From: Magnetospirillum molischianum DSM 120
Lineage (GTDB): Bacteria; Pseudomonadota; Alphaproteobacteria; Rhodospirillales; Magnetospirillaceae
DNA length: 64,000 bases
Direction: 5' to 3'
Assembly (NCBI RefSeq): GCF_000294655.1
Contig: NZ_CAHP01000054.1
Coordinates: 21,930-85,929 of the forward strand
The translations under genes and the position numbers were made by a program. Below are positions 41,394-49,643 of the stretch, in pieces; positions within the stretch are counted from its first letter, which is position 1; every line of letters begins with the position of its first letter. The notes beneath the pieces were generated by a model that saw only the letters and a list, made by a program, of their open reading frames with translations, was not told the origin of the DNA and did no database searches.

Positions 41394-42470
41394 ATGGCGG
41401 GGCCATCGAAATCTTGGCTGGCGATGACGGTATCGCTGGGATTACTGGCATTGCCCGGTTGTGTCGGCGCGTCCGATGGCCAGGCGGCGACCGAAGAGAA
41501 CGGAGCGGCTGTTGTAACGATTGCACCACAGCCGCTCCGGACGACCGAATCGGCCGCGCCGCCCAGGGCCGAAAGCTTCGCCGACTTTATTGATGGTGTT
41601 CGTGCCGATGCGTTGGCCGCCGGGGTGAAGCCCGCAACGCTCGATGCTGCTCTTGCCGGGGTCACCCATATCGATCGGGTGATCGAACTTGACCGCAAGC
41701 AGCCGGAATTTTCTCTTAGCTTCAGCACCTATCTCGACCGAATCGTGACTCCGGCACGAGTGGCCGAGGGGAAGCGCAAGCTAGAAGAAAACCGTGACCT
41801 GTTGGCCGCGATTGAACGGCGCTACGGGGTGCAGCCCCGTTTCATCGTCGCGCTATGGGGGATCGAAACGGGTTTTGGCCGCAATACCGGGGGAATGTCC
41901 GTCGTTTCCTCGCTGGCGACCCTGGCCTATGACGGTCGCCGCTCGGCCTATTTCCGTACCGAATTGATGCAGGCACTGACGATTCTCGATCAGGGGCATA
42001 TCGCGCCGTCGGCGATGGTCGGCTCATGGGCCGGAGCAATGGGGCAGTGCCAGTTCATGCCCTCGACCTTCGTTAAATTCGCTGTCGATTGGGATGGTGA
42101 TGGACGCCGTGATATCTGGCGCAACCAGGGTGACGCCCTGGCCTCAGCGGCTAATTATCTGTCGTCTGAAGGATGGATCGGCGACCAGACCTGGGGCCGG
42201 GCCGTCGATGTGCCCGAGGGGCTGTCTGCGGAATTGACCGGGGTGGATAAGACCAGGACGTTGGCTGAGTGGTCGCGATTGGGGATTCATGCCGCTGACG
42301 GCAAACCTTTGCCGCAGCGCGACATCCGTGCGTCCTTAATCCGGGCAGAACAAGGCAAAGGACAGCCTTTTCTAGTCTATGACAATTTTAGAACGATCAT
42401 GAAATGGAATCGTTCAACCTTTTTTGCGTTGGCGGTCGGTCATCTTGCAGACCGGATCGGCGACCGTTAA
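41394..42470 (+). CDS. Lytic murein transglycosylase, MltB family lipoprotein
   Basis: Periplasmic peptidoglycan-cleaving enzyme (1,6-anhydro-muropeptide producing). From ATG 41394 it has 358 residues with a lipoprotein signal ending LALPGC, lipid Cys23. The catalytic glutamate is in WGIETGFGRNTGG, with the MGQCQFMPSTF and DGRRDIW segments of the SltB/MltB family. A TTG at 41370 preceded by AAAAGGA would add eight residues and is a real alternative start; both give the same lipoprotein. Heads a cell-wall trio with the next two genes. Confidence 0.9.
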   Translation: MAGPSKSWLAMTVSLGLLALPGCVGASDGQAATEENGAAVVTIAPQPLRTTESAAPPRAESFADFIDGVRADALAAGVKPATLDAALAGVTHIDRVIELDRKQPEFSLSFSTYLDRIVTPARVAEGKRKLEENRDLLAAIERRYGVQPRFIVALWGIETGFGRNTGGMSVVSSLATLAYDGRRSAYFRTELMQALTILDQGHIAPSAMVGSWAGAMGQCQFMPSTFVKFAVDWDGDGRRDIWRNQGDALASAANYLSSEGWIGDQTWGRAVDVPEGLSAELTGVDKTRTLAEWSRLGIHAADGKPLPQRDIRASLIRAEQGKGQPFLVYDNFRTIMKWNRSTFFALAVGHLADRIGDR

Positions 42471-42511
42471 GGTTCGAATGATGTGTGTGGATGGCCTTGG
42501 GGAATGACCAG

Positions 42512-43483
42512 ATGATGTGTAACGCGCGGCAGGCCTCGTTACTCGCCCTGCTGATCGCGTCGGGTGCGATTCTTGGTGGGTGCGCCGAGAGTGGCCACTC
42601 GGCAAAATCGTCGTGGTCGTCAGGCGACTCTCCAGCGATCTCGTCCTCGGCGGTCCAGAACTACAAGGTCGGCAAGCCTTATCAGGTTGCGGGCGTGTGG
42701 TACTACCCTCAGGAGGATTTCGACTACGACGAAACCGGCATTGCCTCCTGGTATGGTCCCGACTTCCACGCCAAGCTGACAGCCAACGGCGAAGTGTTCG
42801 ACCAGAATGCCGTCAGCGCGGCTCATAAGACCCTTCAACTTCCCTGTGTCGCCCGAGTGACCAACCTGGAAAATGGTCGTTCGATCATCTTGCGCATCAA
42901 TGATCGCGGCCCCTTCGTCAACGGCCGCATTATCGATCTGTCGCGTAAATCGGCTCAGTTGCTGGGGATGGAGGGGAAGGGGACCGCCAAGGTGCGGGTG
43001 GAAGTTCTGAACGAGGAAAGCCGGGTTCTGGCTGGTAAGTTGAAACCCGATTCGTCTGGGACCGAGCCTAAAGTGGCGTCGGCGGCTCCGCGTGGATCGG
43101 TGGTCGCAGAGACTCTGCCGCCGCCGCCCGGCATCACTGCCCGCCCGGTCGATCAGCCTGCGACACCCGCCGCGCCCCCACCGTCCCGCCGCGAAGCCGC
43201 GGTGGCAGAGGCCGATCTGTCCAATCAGGTCGTTAATACCGTTCCCGTCCATCCGACCAGCCTTTACGTTCAGGCCGGATCGTTCGGTCGCCATGATAAT
43301 GCCTTGCGGCTGTCGGCACGGCTGTCCAATGTCGGCAAGCCTCAGATTCAGCAGGCGACTGTTCAGGGGCGCACTGTCTATCGCGTCCGCATCGGCCCGA
43401 TCTCAAATGTCGATGAAGCCGACCGGATGCTTGATGCCGTTGTTGCCGTCGGCCAGACCGATGCCCGAGTGGTGGTCGACTGA
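42512..43483 (+). CDS. rlpA: Septal-ring lytic transglycosylase RlpA-type lipoprotein with SPOR domain
   Basis: 323 residues: lipoprotein signal with lipobox ILGGC (Cys24), a double-psi beta-barrel RlpA domain at about 75-165 (GIASWYGPDFHAKLTANGE, NDRGPFVNGRIIDLS), a Pro-rich linker with PPPPG and APPPSRR, and a C-terminal SPOR domain at about 245-323 (LYVQAGSFGRHDNALRLSAR). SPOR binds denuded glycan strands and recruits proteins to the septum. The ATG at 42512 has GGGGA eight bases upstream; upstream GTG/ATG codons lack a ribosome site. Confidence 0.92.
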   Translation: MMCNARQASLLALLIASGAILGGCAESGHSAKSSWSSGDSPAISSSAVQNYKVGKPYQVAGVWYYPQEDFDYDETGIASWYGPDFHAKLTANGEVFDQNAVSAAHKTLQLPCVARVTNLENGRSIILRINDRGPFVNGRIIDLSRKSAQLLGMEGKGTAKVRVEVLNEESRVLAGKLKPDSSGTEPKVASAAPRGSVVAETLPPPPGITARPVDQPATPAAPPPSRREAAVAEADLSNQVVNTVPVHPTSLYVQAGSFGRHDNALRLSARLSNVGKPQIQQATVQGRTVYRVRIGPISNVDEADRMLDAVVAVGQTDARVVVD

Positions 43484-43591
43484 CAAAACCCCCGTCTTGT
43501 TCCAAAGGGACGAGAGATTTGTGATTTCCCGCGCATCGCGGTTCCGATGTGCTTTGTTCCGTTACCAACTGACAGGTCGAAGACGTTGAAG

Positions 43592-44749
43592 ATGCTCCCG
43601 CTTTTCCGCCGGTCGCTGCTTGCGGCCATAGTCGCCGCCGGTCTGGGTCTGGATAATGTCGCGTCCGCCCAGTCCATCGATACCTCTGCCCGTCAGGCGA
43701 TCATCACTGATTTCGATACCGGAACGGTGATGATGGAAAAGAACGCCGACGAGTTGATGGTGCCGTCGTCGATGAGCAAATTGATGACCGTGTTCATGGT
43801 CTTCGAGAAGGTGAAATCTGGTGCCTGGAAGCCCGATGACGCCTTGCCGGTCAGTGAGACTGCCTGGAAGCGCCATTACAAGTCCGACGGTTCGATGATG
43901 TTTCTGCCGGTTAATTCGACAGCGACCGTTGATGAATTGCTGAAGGGGGTGGTGATCCAGTCGGGCAACGATGCCTGTTCTGTGTTGGCTGAAGCCCATT
44001 CTGGTAGCGAGGAGGCCTTTGCCGAGGCGATGACCCGTCGCGCCCGCCAGATCGGCCTGACCCGTTCGACTTTCCGTAACGCGAGCGGCTGGCCTGAGCC
44101 AGATCATATGATGACGGCTCGCGACCTGTCGGTTTTGGCCCGCCATCTGATCGCCGATTTTCCCGATTATTATCCGCTATTCAGCCAGATGGAGTTTGTT
44201 TTCAACGGCATCCGTCAGGGGAATCGCAACCCTCTGCTGTACGGTACTCCTGGTGCCGATGGATTGAAGACGGGCCATACCCAAGCGGCGGGATTCGGCC
44301 TGACCGCCTCTATCAAGCGTGGCGACCGTCGTATTGTTATGGTGCTGAACGGCTTGGGCAGCATGCAGCAACGGGCTGACGAATCCCGCCGTTTGGCCGA
44401 ATGGGCCTTCCGCGAATGGGACCGCTACCCGTTGTTCCGCGCTGGCGAAGTGGTGATTCCCGATGCGCCAGTGTGGATGGGTGAGGCCCGCACCGTGTCC
44501 CTGGTCGCCAAGTCGGATCTGGCGGTGACGTTGCCGCGCCGCGCCCGCGCCGACATGAAGGTTTCTGTCGTGTTCAATGGCCCGATTCCGAGCCCGGTCA
44601 AAGCCGGAACCGAGATCGGCAAGGTCGTTGTCACCGCTCCTGGCCTGTCGCCGTTGGAGATGCCGCTGGTGGCCGCTGCCGACGTCGCCCGTCTGGGCTT
44701 TGGTGGCCGTCTCGCCGAGACGATCCGTAGCTTCTTCTCTGGTTCGTAG
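43592..44749 (+). CDS. dacC: D-alanyl-D-alanine carboxypeptidase (PBP5/6 type)
   Basis: Low-molecular-weight penicillin-binding protein that trims the terminal D-Ala of muropeptides. 385 residues with a signal peptide (cleavage near ASA-QS, residue 26), SxxK active site Ser60-Lys63 (SSMSKL), SGN at 124-126 and KTG at 226-228 (LKTGHT). A C-terminal PBP5-type beta domain runs from about 290, and a short amphipathic tail ends the protein. The rlpA-dacC-tmk-holB order is common in alphaproteobacteria. The choice among dacA/dacC/dacF names is conventional. Confidence 0.92.
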   Translation: MLPLFRRSLLAAIVAAGLGLDNVASAQSIDTSARQAIITDFDTGTVMMEKNADELMVPSSMSKLMTVFMVFEKVKSGAWKPDDALPVSETAWKRHYKSDGSMMFLPVNSTATVDELLKGVVIQSGNDACSVLAEAHSGSEEAFAEAMTRRARQIGLTRSTFRNASGWPEPDHMMTARDLSVLARHLIADFPDYYPLFSQMEFVFNGIRQGNRNPLLYGTPGADGLKTGHTQAAGFGLTASIKRGDRRIVMVLNGLGSMQQRADESRRLAEWAFREWDRYPLFRAGEVVIPDAPVWMGEARTVSLVAKSDLAVTLPRRARADMKVSVVFNGPIPSPVKAGTEIGKVVVTAPGLSPLEMPLVAAADVARLGFGGRLAETIRSFFSGS

Positions 44750-44759
44750 AGGTAAGCTT

Positions 44760-45407
44760 GTGACCTTGCCGCAGCCAACATCTGGACGGTTCATCACCAT
44801 CGAAGGCGGCGAGGGGGCTGGCAAATCGACCCAGGTCGTTTTGCTGGCCGAGGCGTTGCGCTCGCGCGGGGTGACAGTCGTCACCACCCGCGAGCCCGGC
44901 GGTTCGGAGGGAGCCGAGGCGATCCGAAGTCTGCTGGTTTCTGGGGAGACCGGGCGATGGGATGGCATCACCGAAGCGTTGTTGCATTTCGCCGCCCGGC
45001 GCGACCACCTTCTGCGCTCTGTCTGGCCTGCGCTTGAGCGGGGGGAGTGGGTCATCAGCGACCGTTTCGCCGATTCGACTTTGGCCTATCAGGGCTTCGG
45101 CCACGGCCTGCCCGCCGAGACGATCGCGAGCCTGTACCAGATCGCTGTCGGACGTTTTATTCCCGATCTGACCTTGATTCTTGATCTGCCCGTTGAGGAA
45201 GGATTGAAGCGCGCCGGAATACGTGGCGGAGATGAAGACCGCTATGAACGGATGGGAGTGGGCTTTCATCAACGATTGCGGCAAGGTTTCCTTGATATTG
45301 CCGCTGACAATCCTCAGCGTTGCGCTGTGATCGACGCCACCCCGGTTTCGGATGTCGTTCATAGGGTCGTTCTTGCAACGGTCGAAGCGCGGCTTTCTCT
45401 ACCATGA
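44760..45407 (+). CDS. tmk: Thymidylate kinase
   Basis: Phosphorylates dTMP to dTDP. 215 residues: P-loop EGGEGAGKS at 15-23, REPGGSEGAEAIR substrate loop, DRFADS at 101-106 and a lid region with RAGIRGGDEDRYE. The start is GTG at 44760 with GAGG at 44748-44751; the longer open frame upstream overlaps dacC in another phase and is discarded. The stop overlaps the holB start by four bases. Confidence 0.95.
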   Translation: MTLPQPTSGRFITIEGGEGAGKSTQVVLLAEALRSRGVTVVTTREPGGSEGAEAIRSLLVSGETGRWDGITEALLHFAARRDHLLRSVWPALERGEWVISDRFADSTLAYQGFGHGLPAETIASLYQIAVGRFIPDLTLILDLPVEEGLKRAGIRGGDEDRYERMGVGFHQRLRQGFLDIAADNPQRCAVIDATPVSDVVHRVVLATVEARLSLP

Positions 45408-46495
45408 GCGACATCCCACCACCGCGCGAATCGACCGACCTGTTCGGTCATGACGCGGCGGAGCAGGTTTTGCTCGAAGCATGGTCGTCCGGCAGGTTTC
45501 CTCATGCGTGGCTGATCTGCGGTCCGAAAGGGATAGGCAAGGCAACGCTGGCCTATCGACTCGCCCGTTTCGTTTTGGCAGGCGGTGGGGGAGCGAGTCT
45601 GTTCGGCGATGCGCCATCCTCTCTGGTTATCCCTCCCGACCATCCGGTGTTTCGTCGCGTTGCCGCGCGAGGACACGCCGATCTTGACGTCGTTGAGCGA
45701 GGTTGGGCCGATGATCGCCAGACCCGGCTACGCTCCGAAATCGTGGTTGAGGATGCTCGTGGTATCGGATCGTTCTTGTCGCTCACTCCGGCGGAAGGCG
45801 GCTGGCGCATCGTCATCATCGATTCCGCCGACGAGATGAACCGTAATGCGGCTAACGCGGTTTTAAAAGTGCTTGAGGAACCGCCACGCAATGCATTGAT
45901 GTTGTTGGTTTCCCACTCTCCAGGTCGGCTGTTGCCGACGATCCGTTCACGGTGTCGTCGTCTGACGCTTCGCCCATTATCCGAGGATATCGTCGCTCAA
46001 TTGCTGGTCCGGCATCGACCAGACTTGAGCGAAGCCGACCGCAATGCCTTGTCTCGCCTGGGCGAAGGCAGCATTGGTAAAGCGTTGTCTCTGGCCGAAG
46101 CAGGCGGACTCGACCTTTATCGAGAGATCGTCAGCTTGTTGTTGACACTGCCCCGTCTCGACCTGCCGGCAGTGCATTTCTTTGCTGACCGTGTTGCCCG
46201 GCCCGAGGTGGGCGAGCTGTTTTCAACCGTGTCAGAGTTGCTATGCTGGTGGCTGGCTCGCCTGGTTCGCAATGGCGGGCGGGTCGGCGAGGAGGGGAGT
46301 CGCGAGGTGGTTTCCGGCGAATCTGCGCTGGTTGATCGCCTCCTGGCGGCGGCCTCTCTTGAACAATGGCTGGAGGTATGGGAAAAGATCAGCCTCATGT
46401 TCGCCCGTGCCGAGGCCGTGCATCTCGACCGTAAGCAAGTTCTGCTGGGGGCCTTCTTGACCGTGGAGCGTTTGGCGCGCCACTCGTCTCGATAG
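45404..46495 (+). CDS. holB: DNA polymerase III delta' subunit
   Basis: Clamp-loader subunit. 363 residues: AAA+ domain with P-loop-like GPKGIGKA at 40-47, sensor-1 region (IVIIDSADEMNRNAANAVLKVLEEPP) and an arginine in RSRCRRL corresponding to the SRC motif. The zinc-binding cysteines usually found in the N-terminal domain of delta'/tau proteins are not seen. tmk-holB-metG-tatD is a standard proteobacterial order. Confidence 0.93.
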   Translation: MSDIPPPRESTDLFGHDAAEQVLLEAWSSGRFPHAWLICGPKGIGKATLAYRLARFVLAGGGGASLFGDAPSSLVIPPDHPVFRRVAARGHADLDVVERGWADDRQTRLRSEIVVEDARGIGSFLSLTPAEGGWRIVIIDSADEMNRNAANAVLKVLEEPPRNALMLLVSHSPGRLLPTIRSRCRRLTLRPLSEDIVAQLLVRHRPDLSEADRNALSRLGEGSIGKALSLAEAGGLDLYREIVSLLLTLPRLDLPAVHFFADRVARPEVGELFSTVSELLCWWLARLVRNGGRVGEEGSREVVSGESALVDRLLAAASLEQWLEVWEKISLMFARAEAVHLDRKQVLLGAFLTVERLARHSSR

Positions 46496-46538
46496 CCGTT
46501 TTCCGGGCGTTCACAAGACCAGACGGAGGAACTGCCGA

Positions 46539-48092
46539 ATGACCGGGGCCGCAGCCTTTTATGTCACGACACCGATCTATTATGTCAACGACAAGCCCCA
46601 TATCGGCCACGCTTACACGACCCTGGCCTGCGACGTTATGGCCCGGTTCAAGCGTTTGGACGGGTTCGACGTTCATTTTCTGACAGGAACGGACGAGCAT
46701 GGTCAGAAGGTCGAGAAATCGGCCGAAACCGCTGGGATCACCCCGCAAGCACTGGCCGATATCAATTCGGCGAATTTTCGTGAATTGGCCAGACGTCTCG
46801 GCTGTTCCAACGACGATTTCATTCGCACGACCGAAGAGCGCCATCACCTTGCCTGTCAGGCGCTGTGGAACGAACTGATTCGGCGCGACGAGATTTATCT
46901 CGGGCATTACGAGGGGTGGTATTCGGTTCGCGACGAAGCGTTCTACGGCGAAGATGAACTGGTCTCCGGTCCAGGAGGCACCCGTCTTGCTCCTACCGGC
47001 GCACCGGTCGAGTGGGTTAAGGAACCGAGTTATTTCTTCCGTCTGTCGAAGTGGCAGCAGAAGCTGCTCGACTGGTATGAGGCTAATCCCGATGCGGTCG
47101 CTCCGGCCTCACGCCTTAACGAAGTCAGAAGTTTCGTTGCCGGTGGGTTGCAGGATTTGTCTGTCTCGCGGACAAGCTTCAAATGGGGTATTCCGGTTCC
47201 CGGTGACGAGAACCACATCATGTATGTCTGGCTCGACGCCCTGACGAATTACATGACGGCGGTCGGCTATCCTGACATGAAAGGCGATTTCGCCCGCTTT
47301 TGGCCCGAAGTGATCCATGTCGTGGGCAAGGATATTGTTCGCTTCCATGCTGTTTATTGGCCCGCTTTGTTGATGGCGGCCGAATTACCGCCGCCCCGGC
47401 GAATTTTCGCTCATGGTTGGTGGACCAACGAAGGCCAGAAGATCTCAAAGTCGGTCGGCAATGTGATCGATCCTTTAGGGTTGATCGACACGTATGGACT
47501 CGATCAGCTTCGCTTCTTCCTCCTGCGCGAGGTGCCATTTGGCAATGACGGCGATTTCAGCCACCGCGCCATGATCGGTCGGATGAACAGCGAACTCGCC
47601 AACGATCTTGGTAATCTGGCCCAGCGGGTTCTGTCGATGATCGGCAAGAATTGCGGGGGCAAGGTACCGAGTCCGCAGGCGGAACGGAGCGAGGATGATC
47701 GCGTCATGCTGTCGTCAGCCGATGGGCTGCTTGCCGCCGTCCGTCCGCTGATTGATCGGCAGGCATTCAACGAGGTTCTGGAGACAATCTGGGTGGTGAT
47801 CCGCGCTGCCAACGGCTATGTCGATCGTCAGGCGCCATGGGCGTTGCGTAAGACCGATCCGGCCCGAATGGAGACCGTTCTCTACGTACTGGCCGAGACC
47901 ATCCGCGCTGTCGCCACGTTGCTGCATCCGTTTATGCCGAGTTCGGCCGACCGGATGCTTGATCAGTTGGCGATTGCAGCAAATAGTCGTACCTTCGCCT
48001 TTCTGGGCGAAGCCGGACGTTTGGTTCCTGGCACCGCATTACCTACACCGCAAGGGGTTTTCCCCCGCTTTGTCGAGGAAACGGCGGACTGA
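46539..48092 (+). CDS. metG: Methionyl-tRNA synthetase
   Basis: Class I synthetase charging tRNA-Met. 517 residues: HIGH at 21-24, KISKS as the KMSKS loop at 301-305, and an anticodon-binding helical bundle at the C-terminus. The connective-peptide region has no CxxC zinc knuckles (YEGWYSVRDEAFYGEDEL) and there is no C-terminal EMAP-like dimerisation domain, so it belongs to the short form without zinc knuckles. tatD starts directly after the stop. Confidence 0.96.
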   Translation: MTGAAAFYVTTPIYYVNDKPHIGHAYTTLACDVMARFKRLDGFDVHFLTGTDEHGQKVEKSAETAGITPQALADINSANFRELARRLGCSNDDFIRTTEERHHLACQALWNELIRRDEIYLGHYEGWYSVRDEAFYGEDELVSGPGGTRLAPTGAPVEWVKEPSYFFRLSKWQQKLLDWYEANPDAVAPASRLNEVRSFVAGGLQDLSVSRTSFKWGIPVPGDENHIMYVWLDALTNYMTAVGYPDMKGDFARFWPEVIHVVGKDIVRFHAVYWPALLMAAELPPPRRIFAHGWWTNEGQKISKSVGNVIDPLGLIDTYGLDQLRFFLLREVPFGNDGDFSHRAMIGRMNSELANDLGNLAQRVLSMIGKNCGGKVPSPQAERSEDDRVMLSSADGLLAAVRPLIDRQAFNEVLETIWVVIRAANGYVDRQAPWALRKTDPARMETVLYVLAETIRAVATLLHPFMPSSADRMLDQLAIAANSRTFAFLGEAGRLVPGTALPTPQGVFPRFVEETAD

Positions 48093-48093
48093 T

Positions 48094-48870
48094 ATGCTGG
48101 TTGACAGTCACTGCCATCTGGATTTTCCCGACTTCGCCGACGATCTCGATGGCGTGGTCGCCCGGGCGGGGCGGGCTGGTGTGGGGATAATGCTGAGTAT
48201 CGGCACCCACATCACCCGTCACCCTCAGGTGTTGAAGATCGCCGAGCGGTTTGAACAGGTTTATTGTAGCGTTGGTATCCATCCTCATGAAGCCGGGACG
48301 GAGCCACCGGCGACGGTAGAGACTCTTCTGTCTCTCGCTGATCATCCGAAGGTGGTGGCTTTCGGTGAGACCGGTCTAGATTACTATTATGACAAGAGCC
48401 CGCGCGAGCGGCAGCGGGATTCGTTTCGAATTCATATCGATGCGGCTCGCCGCGCTGGCTTGCCGGTGATCATCCATACCCGTGATGCCGACGCGGATAT
48501 GGCGGCGATACTGGAAGAGGAGATGGGGCAGGGGGCTTTTACCGGGCTAATCCATTGCTTTAGTGCAGGGCCGGATTTCGCCACGACGGCATTGCGGTTG
48601 GGGCTATATCTTTCCGCTTCGGGAATTATGACCTTTAAGACCGCCGAGAGCCTGCGTGAAACTCTGGCTTCTGTGCCGCTCGACCGGTTGCTGGTTGAGA
48701 CCGATTCTCCGTATTTGGCCCCGTTACCGCATCGGGGAAAGCGGAATGAACCCGCCTATGTCGCTCTGACCGCTGCCCGTCTGGCTGAAATCCGAGGGAT
48801 TTCCTCTGCTGCGCTGGCCGAGGCGACAACCGCTAACTTCTTGCGCCTGTTTTCTAAGGTTCGGCGATGA
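48094..48870 (+). CDS. tatD: TatD-family metal-dependent deoxyribonuclease
   Basis: A 258-residue TIM-barrel hydrolase. Metal ligands are visible in VDSHCHLDF (residues 3-10), the glutamate in GETGLDYYYD, IHTRDAD, and ETDSPYLAP. TatD-family enzymes show 3'-5' exonuclease or D-aminoacyl-tRNA related activities; the exact role of this metG-linked member (YcfH-like) is not certain. Its stop overlaps the start of the next gene by four bases. Confidence 0.93.
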   Translation: MLVDSHCHLDFPDFADDLDGVVARAGRAGVGIMLSIGTHITRHPQVLKIAERFEQVYCSVGIHPHEAGTEPPATVETLLSLADHPKVVAFGETGLDYYYDKSPRERQRDSFRIHIDAARRAGLPVIIHTRDADADMAAILEEEMGQGAFTGLIHCFSAGPDFATTALRLGLYLSASGIMTFKTAESLRETLASVPLDRLLVETDSPYLAPLPHRGKRNEPAYVALTAARLAEIRGISSAALAEATTANFLRLFSKVRR

Positions 48871-49643
48871 AGATAACAATCCTGGGTTGCGGCGGTGCTG
48901 CCGGGGTGCCTGGGATTTCGATGGGATGGGGAGGTTGCGATCCGGCCGAACCGCGCAATCGTCGTCTTCGCTCCTCAATTCTGGTCGAAAGTGGCTCGAC
49001 GCGAATTCTGGTCGATACCTCCCCCGATCTGCGAGAGCAATTGCTCGCCGCCAATATTCGTAGTCTGGATGCAGTACTCTATACCCACGATCACGCAGAC
49101 CATCTGCACGGGTTGGACGATCTTCGCGAGATCAATCGCGCCATGCGGCGGAGCCTGCCGGTATGGGCAACGGCCAAGACACTTGAAACGGTGCAGGCCC
49201 GCTTTCCTTACGCTTTCGAACCGATCAAGGATCTATCTGGGCCGATCTTCCGACCGTTGCTTGATCCTAAACCGATATCCGGGCCGTTCCAAATCGATGA
49301 AATCGCTGTTATGCCGTTGGATCAGGATCACGGCTATTGTCACTCGCTCGGTCTGCGCTTCGGCAATGCTGCGTATTGCACCGATGTTGTCGCTTTTCCG
49401 CCGGATTCCTTTGCGGCTTTGCGCGGGCTAGATCTGTTGATCGTCGGCTGTCTGGTCGATTCTCCTCATCCCACTCATGCCCATGTTGGCCGGGTGCTGG
49501 AGTGGGTCGAAGCCCTCCGCCCGCGCCGCACGGTTCTAACTCACATGGGATCAAGGCTCGATTATCAATCTTTACGGGCGCGGCTACCGGCCGGAGTCGA
49601 GCCCGCCTATGATGGCATGGTTCTCGATGTACCATGCCCGTAA
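48867..49643 (+). CDS. MBL-fold metal-dependent hydrolase, PhnP-like
   Basis: A 258-residue metallo-beta-lactamase-fold hydrolase. The metal site THDHADHLHG at 73-82 is clear, with later histidines in DQDHGYCHSLG and VLTHMGSRLDY, and Asp in YCTDVV. The N-terminal GCGGAAGVP matches the GCGtSxGVP motif of PhnP-like phosphodiesterases, with alanine replacing a serine. The tatD-MBL pairing is frequent in alphaproteobacteria. Substrate unknown; cyclic phosphodiesters are plausible. Confidence 0.88.
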   Translation: MKITILGCGGAAGVPGISMGWGGCDPAEPRNRRLRSSILVESGSTRILVDTSPDLREQLLAANIRSLDAVLYTHDHADHLHGLDDLREINRAMRRSLPVWATAKTLETVQARFPYAFEPIKDLSGPIFRPLLDPKPISGPFQIDEIAVMPLDQDHGYCHSLGLRFGNAAYCTDVVAFPPDSFAALRGLDLLIVGCLVDSPHPTHAHVGRVLEWVEALRPRRTVLTHMGSRLDYQSLRARLPAGVEPAYDGMVLDVPCP

